Source: Spirochaetaceae bacterium
Lineage (GTDB): Bacteria; Spirochaetota; Spirochaetia; Treponematales; Breznakiellaceae
DNA: 13,445 nt
Reading direction: 5' to 3'
Assembly: GCA_031278575.1 (NCBI GenBank)
Contig: JAITKD010000224.1
Location: forward strand, 1 to 13,445
Shown here one piece after another: positions 1-8,218 of this stretch. Position 1 is the stretch's first letter, and each line of letters starts with the position of its first letter. The translations under genes were made by a program, and so were the position numbers. The notes below the pieces were generated by a model. The model saw only the letters and a list, made by a program, of their open reading frames with translations, was not told the DNA's origin and ran no database searches.

Positions 1-1
1 G

Positions 2-382
2 GATATTCTTTCCTTCTGCAAACTGACGGAAGGCCCGGATCTTGTCCGGTATGTCCACCATGACGCGGACAAGGCCAAAATCGCCGCCCTGGCCCCGGTG
101 GTTACCGCGGCGGCCCGGACAGGGGACCCCCTAGCCCTGGACAGTCTCCATACCGGCGCGGCGGAACTTGCCCTGCTGGTAAGAAGCGTCCTGGCCCGGT
201 CGCCCTGGATCACCCGCCGGGAACTGGTTCTGGCGGGGGGCGTCATGGAGCATGATGAAATACTGGGGGGGAAACTGCGGGCCATTCTGGCGGAGGAATT
301 TCCCGGCCTGACGCTCCAGGAGCCCCAGGGAACCGCCCTGGAGGGGGCCTGCATCCTGGCCCGGGAGCAGGCCGGCGTTTAA
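2..382 (+). CDS. BadF/BadG/N-acetylglucosamine-kinase-type ATPase, C-terminal part
   Basis: The reading frame is open from the window edge to a TAA, giving the last 126 residues of a longer protein whose start lies outside. The segment has the pattern of the ASKHA sugar-kinase-like family (BadF/BadG/BcrA/BcrD and GlcNAc kinase): a KAKIAALAPVV stretch, an AARTGDPLA helix, an AAELALLV helix, and then the ELVLAGGVM strand-turn that forms the adenosine-binding part of the fold. It ends with a GTALEGACILAR helix, as these proteins usually do. Family members phosphorylate amino sugars such as N-acetylglucosamine or, in the Bad/Bcr branch, drive electron transfer in acyl-CoA reductases. With no iron-sulfur cysteines in the visible part, a cytoplasmic sugar kinase is more likely. 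The substrate cannot be told from this piece. No terminator hairpin was recognised directly after it. Confidence 0.8.
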   Translation, partial: DILSFCKLTEGPDLVRYVHHDADKAKIAALAPVVTAAARTGDPLALDSLHTGAAELALLVRSVLARSPWITRRELVLAGGVMEHDEILGGKLRAILAEEFPGLTLQEPQGTALEGACILAREQAGV

Positions 383-795
383 AGCCGCCCTCATATTTAC
401 GCAATTAAGACTTATCCGGGAATAAGACCAGGACAAGATTTTGCCAAATAATTACGGTGTGCCGTATGCCCCCGCCTTTCCGTGCCGACGGTACGTTCGC
501 CATCATCCGCGTTTTGCCGTTCCCGGCCCCCGTATCTCATCACCGCGCGACAGGCATTCCTGCCGCATCCGCCTGAAAAGACCGGATAAGTTTGTATTTC
601 TTTTCTTTATCCCTTATAATTGTATTATCGGTATGTTTAGTCTCATGAAGATACCCAGGAGTAAGTTCGAGGTAAGCGCGAGCCGAAGGTTCGCCGGGAG
701 ATGGAATCCGCCTTCCGGGGCGCCATGCGAAAAGTTGTAAAAATTGTTCGAGAATCAGTGTTTTGGGGATTATATTTGTCCGGACGGAGCCTTAT
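383..795. other. Non-coding gap before the DUF6941-like gene
   Basis: This stretch of about 410 bases has no convincing gene. An open frame at 441-740 has a TTG start, no ribosome-binding site and a composition unlike its neighbours. The gap holds a promoter candidate (592-620) and a small imperfect hairpin around 672-688, whose CCGAAGG core resembles the GAACC-TYC-GGTTC hairpins seen at 5539 and 11312. The part between the promoter and the gene would form a leader of roughly 170 bases. Confidence 0.5.
592..620 (+). promoter_or_regulatory. Promoter candidate upstream of the DUF6941-like gene
   Basis: A TTGTAT box at 592-597 is followed after exactly 17 bases by a perfect TATAAT at 615-620. 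The same pair of hexamers with the same spacing occurs in front of clpC on the other strand. The surroundings are AT-rich. It lies about 175 bases before the gene, so it implies a long leader or a different, closer start site. Confidence 0.4.
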
Positions 796-1182
796 ATGAA
801 AGTTGAGATTTTTACTTTTTGTGATTTTGCCCAAGAAAACAGCGGCAAACTTACTATTGTTGGGACCTTTGATACGATTGTTTCTAAGAATTTCCCCTGT
901 ATTCATCCCCAATTATCGGTGGTTCTCCGGCTGCGTTTTGATATATGGGAATTTTCCAATCATACGTTTAGGATTGAAACCAGGGATTTAAACGGGGAAT
1001 TAAACATGGAAACCATATCGGGTACGGTGGAGGTTAAGGGGGTGGGAAACGCCACCGCCGTCTCCCACTTGGTTTTTTCCATTTCCAATCTGCAATTCAA
1101 AAGCAGCGGGATGGTTAATTTTGTGTTGTATGTGGACGATAGGGAACTTACCTCAATACCCCTCTATATCAGGAAAAGCTAA
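796..1182 (+). CDS. DUF6941-like small cytoplasmic protein of unknown function
   Basis: A protein of 128 residues counted from the ATG at 796, which has a GGACGGAG ribosome-binding site at 782-789. An upstream in-frame start at 763 would add 11 residues without a comparable site. The N-terminus MKVEIFTFCDFAQ, then GKLTIVGTFDTI and IHPQLSVVLRLRF, and the C-terminal TSIPLYIRK all match my memory of the DUF6941 family. These are small beta-rich proteins found in many bacteria and have no assigned function. No signal peptide, membrane helix or catalytic motif is visible. The gene stands alone on the plus strand and converges on aroC with only 7 bases between the stop codons. There is no space for a separate terminator between the two. 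Confidence 0.7.
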   Translation: MKVEIFTFCDFAQENSGKLTIVGTFDTIVSKNFPCIHPQLSVVLRLRFDIWEFSNHTFRIETRDLNGELNMETISGTVEVKGVGNATAVSHLVFSISNLQFKSSGMVNFVLYVDDRELTSIPLYIRKS

Positions 1183-1189
1183 TTTCCGG

Positions 1190-2314
1190 CTATACCCGGG
1201 CGCTGCGGTTTAACAGGACGAGGTCCGCCAGGACCAGGGCGGTCATGGCCTCCACCACCGGTATGGCCCGGGGGACAATACAGACATCGTGGCGCCCCCG
1301 GATAACCAGGTCCCGAACCGTACCCTGCCGGTCAAGGGTCCGCTGTTTTTTTGATATGGAAGGAACCGGCTTAAAGGCCGTCCGGAATTCCAGGGGGGAA
1401 CCGGTGGATATCCCCCCCAGGACCCCCCCGGCATGGTTGGTCTTAAAATCCAGGGCCGGTACCCCCGGGGGAAGGCCGCTCCGGGCGGCCCGGGGGGGGG
1501 CGGGTTCGTCGTTATTGTCCGACCCCCGGCCAAAAGCGGCGGTAAAACCGCTTCCCAATTCCACCCCCTTGACCGCCCCGATGGAGACCATCGCCCCGGC
1601 GATCCGGGCGTCGAGCTTGCCGAAAACCGGATCCCCGAGTCCCGGCGGCAGGCCCGTAACCATACAGGTTATCACCCCTCCGGCGCTGTCCCCCTGGTTT
1701 CTTAGGTTTTCTATTTTTTCCAGGATCCTTTCGGCGGTTTCCCGGTGAGGCACCCCCAGGGGGTTCCCCGCCGCTTCCGCATAATCAAAACCGGGATCCC
1801 CCGGACCCGGCGCCTGGATCCCCGCGGCGGCGGAGGTCCAGGCCCGGATGAGGATGCCTTCTTCGGCAAGGAATGCCTTGGCCGCCGCCCCCGCCGCCAC
1901 CCGCCCCACCGTTTCCCGGCCGGAGCTTCTCCCGCCCCCCCGGTGGTCCCGGATGCCGTATTTGGCCTCCCAGGGCCAGTCCGCGTGGCCCGGCCGGTAC
2001 AGGTCCTTGAGTTCATCGTAATCCCCGGAACGGTGATCTTTGTTCCGCACCAGGATGGCGATGGGGGTTCCCAGGGTTTTCCCCTCAAATACTCCGGAGA
2101 GGATTTCCGGCTCATCCGCCTCGGCCCGGCCGGAAGCGGCCCCCAGGCCCTGGGGACCTCCTCCGGGCCGGCGGCGGCGCAGTTCCCGGGCAATGTCCTC
2201 CGTTTTCAGGCTTACCCCCGCGGGACAGCCGTCCACCAGGACGCCGCAGCCGGGTCCGTGGGATTCCCCAAAGGTAGTGATGGTAAAAAGGGTCCCAAAA
2301 CTGTTTCCGCCCAT
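1190..2314 (-). CDS. aroC: Chorismate synthase
   Basis: This enzyme converts 5-enolpyruvylshikimate-3-phosphate to chorismate, the last step of the shikimate pathway, using reduced FMN. The 374-residue length is normal for the family. The first signature GESHGPGCG is at residues 16-24, the RRRPG substrate loop at 47-51, RPGHADW at 107-113, the phosphate and FMN-binding RGGGRSSGRETVGR at 125-138, and GSDNNDEP plus HAGGVLGGISTG further on. The C-terminal RHDVCIVPRAIPVVEAM matches the third signature. It is a bacterial monofunctional enzyme with no flavin reductase domain. It starts 9 bases after the stop of the PfkB kinase, with a modest AGAAGA ribosome-binding site that overlaps that stop. It is therefore probably translated from the same transcript. 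No other shikimate gene is present in the window. Confidence 0.97.
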   Translation of the reverse strand: MGGNSFGTLFTITTFGESHGPGCGVLVDGCPAGVSLKTEDIARELRRRRPGGGPQGLGAASGRAEADEPEILSGVFEGKTLGTPIAILVRNKDHRSGDYDELKDLYRPGHADWPWEAKYGIRDHRGGGRSSGRETVGRVAAGAAAKAFLAEEGILIRAWTSAAAGIQAPGPGDPGFDYAEAAGNPLGVPHRETAERILEKIENLRNQGDSAGGVITCMVTGLPPGLGDPVFGKLDARIAGAMVSIGAVKGVELGSGFTAAFGRGSDNNDEPAPPRAARSGLPPGVPALDFKTNHAGGVLGGISTGSPLEFRTAFKPVPSISKKQRTLDRQGTVRDLVIRGRHDVCIVPRAIPVVEAMTALVLADLVLLNRSARV

Positions 2315-2323
2315 GATAATCTT

Positions 2324-3283
2324 CTAGCGTCCCAGGGCTTCCACTTCCGCCAGGGAAGGGGGGTCCGCCCCATGCCGGGAACAGACCAGGGACGCCGCCT
2401 TGTTGGCAAAAAACAGGGCCTCATAAAGTTCCTTTTTCGTAAAGGAGCGGAGCCCTTCCCGGGACATTTTTCCCTTCCGCTCCAGCCAGGAGAGGAAGGC
2501 CCCATGAAAGGTATCCCCGGCGCCTATGGTATCCGCCACAGGCAGATCCACCACCGGGGCGCTGACATCCAGGACCGTCCCGCCCTCCTCCAGGAGCAGC
2601 GCCCGGGCCCCTCCGGCGCCCATGGTGGTAAGTACCATCCGGGGGCCCATGGCAAGGATCTTCTCCAGGGATTTTTCCTGACCCAGGCCGGGATAAATAA
2701 AATCAAAATCCGCCTTGGAGATTTTTGCGATGGTTGAAGCCGCCACCCAGCGTTCAAAACGTTTTACATAAGCATCCCGGTCCCGGATCATAAAGGGCCG
2801 TATATTGGGATCCAGGGAAATAACCGGCCCCTGGGGGGCGCTTTCCCGGAAGATCAGGGTTTCTATGGCGGAAGCGACCGGTTCCATGGTCATGGAAATG
2901 GAACCAAAAAGGATACAGCGGATCTCCGGGGGCAGGGCGGGGGGCAGATCCCCGGGGTTCAGGGATGAATCCGCGCTTCCCTGGGTATAAAAAATATAGG
3001 CCGGTTCCTTGCCCGGCTCAAGTCTAACAAAAGCCAGGGTGGAATTCTCCCCGGAACGGATGATCAAATCGGTACCCACGGCGTCTTGGGAAAGCCGGCG
3101 GACCAACATTTCCCCAAAAAAATCCGTGGAAAGCCTGCCCAAAAACCGGACCGGCGTACCCAGCCTGCCGATGGCCACCGCGGTATTGTAGGGACTTCCC
3201 CCGGGACGGGGAATAAATCCATCCTCACCGCCGGACGGGGCGGGAATCATATCAATCAGGGCTTCTCCGCAGCATAAAATCAT
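2324..3283 (-). CDS. PfkB-family carbohydrate kinase, probably fructokinase
   Basis: A 319-residue ribokinase/PfkB-fold sugar kinase. The N-terminal MILCCGEALIDMIP strand is followed by the GGSPYNTAVAIGRLG substrate-binding signature at about 28-42. The second family signature, DTIGAGDTFHGAF, lies at 251-263 and contains the catalytic aspartate D257 and the anion hole. SLDPNIRP at 156-163 is also typical of fructokinases. The likely reaction is ATP-dependent phosphorylation of fructose or a similar sugar in the cytoplasm, but specificity within this family cannot be read safely from sequence. Translation starts at the ATG at 3283 behind a strong AAGGAG site. The gene is followed after 9 bases by aroC, so the two are probably cotranscribed. 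It is preceded by a hairpin at 3367-3397 that resembles the one in front of MCP1. Confidence 0.88.
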   Translation of the reverse strand: MILCCGEALIDMIPAPSGGEDGFIPRPGGSPYNTAVAIGRLGTPVRFLGRLSTDFFGEMLVRRLSQDAVGTDLIIRSGENSTLAFVRLEPGKEPAYIFYTQGSADSSLNPGDLPPALPPEIRCILFGSISMTMEPVASAIETLIFRESAPQGPVISLDPNIRPFMIRDRDAYVKRFERWVAASTIAKISKADFDFIYPGLGQEKSLEKILAMGPRMVLTTMGAGGARALLLEEGGTVLDVSAPVVDLPVADTIGAGDTFHGAFLSWLERKGKMSREGLRSFTKKELYEALFFANKAASLVCSRHGADPPSLAEVEALGR

Positions 3284-3366
3284 AAAAAACTCCTTGGATT
3301 GGGGCTAAACAATCCCCCGGAACCGAAAGTCCGCGCTAACCAAGTCCGGGATTAACTCAATCATAA

Positions 3367-3397
3367 GGGAACCCAGCCAGGGTTTCCGGAGGTTCCC
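3367..3397 (-). repeat. Inverted repeat upstream of the PfkB kinase, related to the MCP1 leader hairpin
   Basis: The arms GGGAACC and GGTTCCC form a 7-bp outer stem. An alternative inner pairing of GGAAACCC with GGGTTCCC (one mismatch) is also possible. Read on the minus strand, the left arm begins GGGAACCTCCGGAAACCC, close to the GGGAACCTTTGGAAACCC at the start of the MCP1 leader hairpin. It lies between the MCP1 stop and the kinase start, so it could be a terminator for the first, a leader element for the second, or both. No long T-tract follows (TTATGATT). Confidence 0.5.
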
Positions 3398-3435
3398 ATA
3401 ACACCAAGAATGAAAAAAACGAATAAACCGGCCCA

Positions 3436-5259
3436 CTATTCCATTTTAAACTTGGATACTTCCGCCGCCAGGGCATTGATGTGTTCTTTATTCTGGGAAC
3501 TGATTTCGTTTACCCGGAATACCGCCGCGTTAATCTGTTCAGTTTCGGCGGTTATATCATGTATCCCCCTGGATATCTCCTGGGTTACCAGTTCCAGGTT
3601 TTTACTTTCTTTAATAACCCGCTCACTACGTTCCATCATTACCGTGGAACTTTGTTTTACATTTTGGGTAAGCGCATTAAGATTTCTAATGGCATCCAAG
3701 ATTTGTTTACCCCCCAGACCCTGTTCCTCCATGGAGGAGCGGATACTGGCCTCCTGTACCGACACGGTTTGTACCGAACTATCAATAAGCTCGAACTTCT
3801 CCAAAACGATATTGGTGGACTTGGTTATCTTGTCTATAGATTCCTTTATCTTTTTAAGTACGCCGCTGATAATTTTTGATTGATCACTTGAACTTTCCGC
3901 AAGTTTCCGGATTTCATCGGCTACTACCGCAAAGCCTTTTCCTGCCCCCCCGGCATGGGAAGCTTCAATAGCGGCGTTCATGGCCAGCAGGTTGGTCTGG
4001 CTGGCTATGGTCTGCATTACCCCATTGATCTGCAGAAGCCCCTCGGATTCCCGGGCAATTTCCTGAATGTCCGCGGACACCGTTTGAAGGCTTGTCCGGC
4101 CCTCTTCCGATGAGACCGTAAGGCGGTTCACATTATCCGTATTTTTTACCAGCGTTTGGGTAACCGATTGGATATTGGCAAACAGTTCTTCTATGGCGCC
4201 GGAAGCTTGAGTTACGCTTTCGATCTGCATCTCCACGTTGGTACTCATCCGATCGATATTATGGGTTACCTGTTCCATAGCAGCGGTAGTTTCCTCGACC
4301 GAGGCGCTTTGATCGATGGCCTGATTTTTAAAATTTTGGATGTTGGCGGTAATCTCCTGAAGCGCCTCGGCGGTTTGGGACATATTTTCCGCCAGTTCCG
4401 AACCAATATAAAAAAGTTTATTGGTGCGTTCTTTTATGGCCGCCACGGCATGACGTATTTTTTCCAGGGTCTGATTAACGTAATCCGCCATGATCCCTAT
4501 TTCGTCCATCTTGCCCGTATTGATCCGGGTCGTAAGATCCCCATCCCCTTCGGATATTTCCCTGAGAATACGGCTTACCTGGGTAAGACGGTTGAAAGCC
4601 CTCCGCAAAAACAACAGGAATAATCCCAGGCCGGCAAGCACAAACACAACACTCATCACGATCCGTTTGATAGTATGACTTTGCAGGGTAATAATAAGCG
4701 CTCCCGCGTCAAAATCCACCCCGGCAATCCCCACCATATCCCCCCGGGAATTGAGAATAGGGGTATAAACGGAGAACAGCCAGCCCCATTCACCCTGGTC
4801 CACAAAACCGCTATACTGGGATTGTTTGGTTTCCCAGGTTTTCCGAAACGCGGAATCATAATCAGCGATGTCTTCTTCGGACCCCAGGGGAGAAAAAATT
4901 TCCGCATCCTCCGGAGGGGCGCTGCCGTCGATAATAAAACGGTAGATATCACCCGACATTGGGGCCATGGTATAAAGATAACGGGCAGCGGTGTTGCTTT
5001 TCAGTTCCAACAGCCGCCTCCGGGTTGTCTCGTAGAAGGGATCTTCTTTATCCAGGGTGTTACAGAGTCTCGCAAACTGATCCCCGTCCACAAGTTTGGC
5101 GGCCTGTTCAACAATCACCATCCCCTGGTGAGAAAATATGTTGGAAGCTACGGCAACATTTTCCTTGATGGTCATAATCGTAATCACGGTTATGACGACA
5201 ACCTCAAAGATAAAAAAAAACAAGACGAGTTTGGCTTTAAGGGACATGATTTTTCTCAT
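3436..5259 (-). CDS. Methyl-accepting chemotaxis protein (MCP1)
   Basis: A transmembrane chemoreceptor of 607 residues counted from the ATG at 5259. The frame is open to a TTG at 5331, but that part encodes the leader hairpin. An ATG at 5247 is the alternative start. Membrane helix 1 is at about 9-31, followed by an extracytoplasmic sensor of about 165 residues ending in [12 protein letters not shown], a Cache-like pattern. Membrane helix 2 is at about 200-219, a HAMP linker at 220-270, and then a long coiled coil. The hairpin tip that contacts CheA and CheW ([18 protein letters not shown], then [15 protein letters not shown]) lies at about 416-454. The C-terminus ends in KFKME with no CheR-tethering pentapeptide. 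It signals ligand occupancy to CheA and so to the flagellar motor. It lies downstream of the paralogue MCP2, with which it shares nearly the whole signalling domain. The ligand is unknown. Confidence 0.95.
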   Translation of the reverse strand: MRKIMSLKAKLVLFFFIFEVVVITVITIMTIKENVAVASNIFSHQGMVIVEQAAKLVDGDQFARLCNTLDKEDPFYETTRRRLLELKSNTAARYLYTMAPMSGDIYRFIIDGSAPPEDAEIFSPLGSEEDIADYDSAFRKTWETKQSQYSGFVDQGEWGWLFSVYTPILNSRGDMVGIAGVDFDAGALIITLQSHTIKRIVMSVVFVLAGLGLFLLFLRRAFNRLTQVSRILREISEGDGDLTTRINTGKMDEIGIMADYVNQTLEKIRHAVAAIKERTNKLFYIGSELAENMSQTAEALQEITANIQNFKNQAIDQSASVEETTAAMEQVTHNIDRMSTNVEMQIESVTQASGAIEELFANIQSVTQTLVKNTDNVNRLTVSSEEGRTSLQTVSADIQEIARESEGLLQINGVMQTIASQTNLLAMNAAIEASHAGGAGKGFAVVADEIRKLAESSSDQSKIISGVLKKIKESIDKITKSTNIVLEKFELIDSSVQTVSVQEASIRSSMEEQGLGGKQILDAIRNLNALTQNVKQSSTVMMERSERVIKESKNLELVTQEISRGIHDITAETEQINAAVFRVNEISSQNKEHINALAAEVSKFKME

Positions 5260-5292
5260 TTTTGCCGCTGCCTTGATCAGAAAAATTTTAGG

Positions 5293-5338
5293 AATAAAAG
5301 GAACCTCTGGAAACCCAACCGGGGTTTCCAAAGGTTCC
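5293..5338 (-). promoter_or_regulatory. Strong hairpin with T-tract in the MCP1 leader (attenuator or 5' stabiliser candidate)
   Basis: The arms at 5300-5316 and 5322-5338 pair over 17 positions around a five-base loop. The single non-Watson-Crick position is a G-U wobble only when read as minus-strand RNA (it is A-C on the plus strand), which supports function in the MCP1 direction. On the minus strand the stem is followed at once by TTTTATT, as in an intrinsic terminator. The hairpin begins where the start site of the promoter at 5342-5373 is expected and ends about 40 bases before the MCP1 start. Confidence 0.65.
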
Positions 5339-5341
5339 CTT

Positions 5342-5373
5342 ATTATAAAACCAACTCCATCGCGTTATGTCAA
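5342..5373 (-). promoter_or_regulatory. Sigma-70-type promoter for MCP1
   Basis: On the minus strand a perfect TTGACA (5368-5373) and a perfect TATAAT (5342-5347) are separated by 20 bases, longer than the usual 17. TTTATA, two bases upstream, would give 18 bases. The predicted start site falls at the first bases of the hairpin at 5300-5338. Confidence 0.55.
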
Positions 5374-5513
5374 GAGAGCGGATATAAAAACCGGATTTTT
5401 AAATTCTCCAACGAAGAATCCGGGACTTGCCCCAAGCGCTTCATTGCCGAACAAATCTTGTAATTTCTCGTTAACCAAACGCTATTGACGCGCCTCCGCG
5501 GAGCAGCGCATGG

Positions 5514-5550
5514 ACCTTCGGTGGTGAACCTTCGGTGGTGAACCTTCGGT
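5514..5550. repeat. Tandem repeat, 14-base unit, about 2.6 copies
   Basis: The unit ACCTTCGGTGGTGA occurs at 5514-5527 and 5528-5541 without mismatch, followed by a partial third copy (ACCTTCGGT) at 5542-5550. The last copy merges into a TGAACC-TTC-GGTTCA hairpin. The repeat is non-coding. Confidence 0.85.
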
Positions 5551-5570
5551 TCAATGGGGTATTAAACCGG

Positions 5571-5613
5571 AAAAAACAGGGAGCTGTTCCAAAACATCAG
5601 TTTTGGAACAGCT
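5571..5613 (-). terminator. Intrinsic terminator of MCP2
   Basis: A perfect 14-bp stem with arms AGCTGTTCCAAAAC (5582-5595) and its exact complement (5600-5613) closes a four-base loop. It lies about 30 bases beyond the MCP2 stop. On the minus strand a run of six T follows after a short CCCTG stretch, so the T-tract is slightly displaced. Confidence 0.65.
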
Positions 5614-5641
5614 TGGATTAGCGGAAAACCCGGACTATGCG

Positions 5642-7855
5642 TTAATCCTCAACTTTAAATTTCGAGACTTCCTTTACCAGGACGTTGATGTTTTCCTTGT
5701 TCTGCCCGCTGATGGAATTCACCCGGTCAACCGCCACGTTGATCTCATCCGCCCCGGTAGCCATCTCGTTCATCCCGTTGCTTATCTCCTGGGTTACTAT
5801 TTCCAGGTTTTTGCTTTCCTCTATTACCTGCCGGCTCCCCTCAAGCATCTCCTCGGAACTGCCTTTGACCATCTGGGTAACCTCGTTTAACTGCCCGATA
5901 GCTTCCAGGATCTGTTTGCTCCCCGCGCTTTGTTCTTCCATGGCGTTCCGGATATTTTCTTCCTGATCCGATACGGTCCTGACCCCGATGTCTATGGCTT
6001 CAAATTTGTTAAGAACGCTGTTAGTGGATTTGGTTATCTTGTCGATAGAATCTTTGATCTTTTTGAGTACCGTGCTGATGGTCTTGGACTGTTCCCCGGA
6101 ATTCTCCGCCAGTTTTCGGATCTCATCGGCCACCACGGCGAAGCCCTTCCCCGCTTCTCCGGCGTGGGCAGCCTCAATCGCCGCGTTCATGGATAAGAGG
6201 TTGGTCTGGCTGGCGATATTTTCCATCACCGCGTTGATCTCCAAAAGCCCCTCGGACTCCCGGGCGATCTCCTGGATGTCCGAGGCCACTTCCTGAAGCC
6301 CCGATCGCCCCACTTCGGAGGCATCTATCAGTTCATGGACATTGCCGGCGTTTTTAACCAGCGTTTGGGTAACCGATTGGATATTGGCAAGCATTTCCTC
6401 AATAGCCGAGGAGGACTGGGCGACACTGTTGCTTTGACGGTCCACATGGTTCTTGAGTTTATCGATGTTGATGGTGATCTGTTCCATGGTTGCGTTGGTT
6501 TCGGATACCGAGGAGGACTGATTGATAACCCGGCCCTTGATGCTCTGGATATTGGCGGTAATCTGGTTGACGGCCGAGGCGGTTTCGGCCATGCTACCGG
6601 CAAGTTCGTTCCCAATATCAAAGAGGTTGACGGATTGATTCTTGATGACAATCACCAAATTCCGGATTTTCTCCAGAGTCGCATTAAAGTACCGGGCCAT
6701 GTCGCCGATTTCGTCCTGGGAATGGATCGCCACCGTTTTGGTAAGGTCCCCTTCGCCCTCGGATATATCCTTGAGGGTACTGGCCACCTTGACAATTGGT
6801 TTGGCGACTCTCCCGGCAACCAGGAAGATGATCGCCGCCGTGACAAGCGCCGCAAGCACCCCCGAGATGAGGGTAAAGAAGGTTAGGGCGGTAACTTCCT
6901 CCAGGATGATGTCTTTTTCCGTACCCAACATCAGGGACCAGCTCGTACCGGTTTCACCGATGAGAAAGGGATAGAGGATGAGTTCCAGATTTTTTTTGAG
7001 GATTTGGGAATATACGGAGAATCTTATTTGTTCCCCCCGCAGTATCGCATCCTGGGCCGCGTCGATATACCCGGCGTAGAGTTTGCCTTGCGCCTCCTTG
7101 ATGGATTTCCCGATATGTTCATCGGCATAACTGGCGATAACCGTGCCGTTATGGGAATAAATCGTCATGGCGGAAATATCCCGCAAGGCCGTATTATTGA
7201 TGAGCTCGTTTACCACCGGCTGCAAATAGGACATATTGATATTCACCCCTATCCGGCCTACCACCTCATTGGTCCTGCGGTGAATCACCGGTACGGTGAT
7301 CTTGGTCGTATTGATCATTTTACCGGCTATAACCGTGGCTTCCGGATCGTAGATTATATCCTTCCGGGCGTTTTCTCCGGTAATATCACGCATAACCGCC
7401 GCCACGTTGTCATAGGTGAAGTGTTCGACTTCCCCGGAACGCCGGGTATACCAGTTGGCCCACTGACCGGTTTCGGTATTACCGACGCTTCCCGCAAAGG
7501 CGGCGTCCATACCGAAATCGATGGTATTGGGTTTAAAAACCACGAAAAGGCCGACCATCCGCTCTTCGGATCGTAAAATTGATTCCATAAACTGATCATA
7601 AAGGGTCCGCTGTCTGCCCGTATCGGTCTTGTCAAAATCAGCCATGGTATCGGCCAGGGTCTGGACGGTGCGGATATAGGCATCATACCGTATCTGAATG
7701 AGCTTGGCCTGTTCCGATGCCAGCCGTTCCTGGCTTATCATTGAGGTATCCATCTGCAAAAAAGACGCGCGGTTTAACAAAATGATAGATATGGCCGCCA
7801 TAATGATGACTACTACTGAAATAACAATAATACTTAATCGGTATTTTAGTTTCAT
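5642..7855 (-). CDS. Methyl-accepting chemotaxis protein with large dCache-like sensor (MCP2)
   Basis: A transmembrane chemoreceptor of 737 residues. The ATG at 7855 is chosen because GAGGAAGG sits just upstream and MKLKYRL leads into membrane helix 1 (about 8-27); a TTG eight codons earlier lacks such a site. An extracytoplasmic region of about 290 residues follows, with the two-lobed features of a dCache_1 sensor: a long N-terminal helix, a VVFKPN strand, the [15 protein letters not shown] segment, [14 protein letters not shown] between the lobes, and [11 protein letters not shown] in the second lobe. Membrane helix 2 is at about 323-346 and HAMP at 347-400. The CheA/CheW hairpin tip ([18 protein letters not shown], then [15 protein letters not shown]) lies at about 545-583. 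dCache domains typically bind amino acids or other small metabolites; the ligand here is unknown. No CheR pentapeptide ends the protein. Confidence 0.96.
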   Translation of the reverse strand: MKLKYRLSIIVISVVVIIMAAISIILLNRASFLQMDTSMISQERLASEQAKLIQIRYDAYIRTVQTLADTMADFDKTDTGRQRTLYDQFMESILRSEERMVGLFVVFKPNTIDFGMDAAFAGSVGNTETGQWANWYTRRSGEVEHFTYDNVAAVMRDITGENARKDIIYDPEATVIAGKMINTTKITVPVIHRRTNEVVGRIGVNINMSYLQPVVNELINNTALRDISAMTIYSHNGTVIASYADEHIGKSIKEAQGKLYAGYIDAAQDAILRGEQIRFSVYSQILKKNLELILYPFLIGETGTSWSLMLGTEKDIILEEVTALTFFTLISGVLAALVTAAIIFLVAGRVAKPIVKVASTLKDISEGEGDLTKTVAIHSQDEIGDMARYFNATLEKIRNLVIVIKNQSVNLFDIGNELAGSMAETASAVNQITANIQSIKGRVINQSSSVSETNATMEQITINIDKLKNHVDRQSNSVAQSSSAIEEMLANIQSVTQTLVKNAGNVHELIDASEVGRSGLQEVASDIQEIARESEGLLEINAVMENIASQTNLLSMNAAIEAAHAGEAGKGFAVVADEIRKLAENSGEQSKTISTVLKKIKDSIDKITKSTNSVLNKFEAIDIGVRTVSDQEENIRNAMEEQSAGSKQILEAIGQLNEVTQMVKGSSEEMLEGSRQVIEESKNLEIVTQEISNGMNEMATGADEINVAVDRVNSISGQNKENINVLVKEVSKFKVED

Positions 7856-8218
7856 AATCCTTCCTCGTACAAAAGACAAATAACCCCTTTCAAAATCACC
7901 GGTTCATGGGGGGTCTTTGAGCTATTAATCCGATTATGGGGATATGAATGTACGGCGGTACAACAAAATCAATCAGCAATCTATAGGCAGAATAATACAG
8001 CAGGCAAAATCAATAGAACCAAGCATAAAATGAGCAGTAATCCTTTACAGTACAACGAATTATAAACCACTATCAAAACACATTCTTTCCGTAACTAATA
8101 AAACAGATCCAAAATTACCCTATCGGGACTATTACCTCACTCTTAATAATAATCATTTTTTTATTTTCCGTCAAGAGTTCGGGGGTAAACAGGCGGATGA
8201 ATGGGGGCCCACAGGGCG
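7856..8218. other. AT-rich spacer between clpC and MCP2
   Basis: About 360 bases without a gene, clearly more AT-rich than the coding parts. It must carry the MCP2 promoter. On the minus strand a perfect TATAAT lies at 8059-8064, but no good -35 box sits 16-18 bases away. A weaker TTGGTT/TATTAT pair with 19-base spacing follows it. A 14-base palindrome (TGTAC-GGCG-GTACA, 7949-7962) could be an operator. No convincing clpC terminator and no sigma-28 (flagellar) promoter were recognised. Confidence 0.4.

Larger units (their letters stand above)
5374..5641. other. Non-coding spacer between MCP2 and MCP1
   Basis: Together with the MCP1 promoter and leader, this makes a gap of about 380 bases between the two receptor genes, with no convincing gene. 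It contains a 10-base palindrome CTCCGCGGAG (5494-5503), the 14-base tandem repeat at 5514-5550, a TGAACC-TTC-GGTTCA hairpin (5539-5553) and the MCP2 terminator (5571-5613). The 11-mer GCCTCCGCGGA at 5492 recurs at 11187. Confidence 0.5.

Noticed and set aside
441..740. Possible small gene in the left intergenic gap
   Set aside because: It needs a TTG start without ribosome-binding site, overlaps a promoter candidate and has a basic, low-order composition.
1745..2737. Long open frame on the plus strand across aroC and the sugar kinase
   Set aside because: It is antisense to two clear enzymes, is full of proline, glycine and arginine runs from GC-rich codons, and has no ribosome-binding site.
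5260..5331. N-terminal extension of MCP1 from a TTG
   Set aside because: The extension would encode the leader hairpin and T-tract. The helix-preceding start at 5259 or 5247 fits receptors better.
5514..5550. CRISPR-like repeats
   Set aside because: The copies are directly adjacent without spacers, the unit is only 14 bases and no cas gene is present.
7856..8218. Sigma-28 flagellar/chemotaxis promoter for MCP2
   Set aside because: No TAAA-N15-GCCGATAA-like pair on the minus strand; a CCGATTAT string is on the wrong strand.
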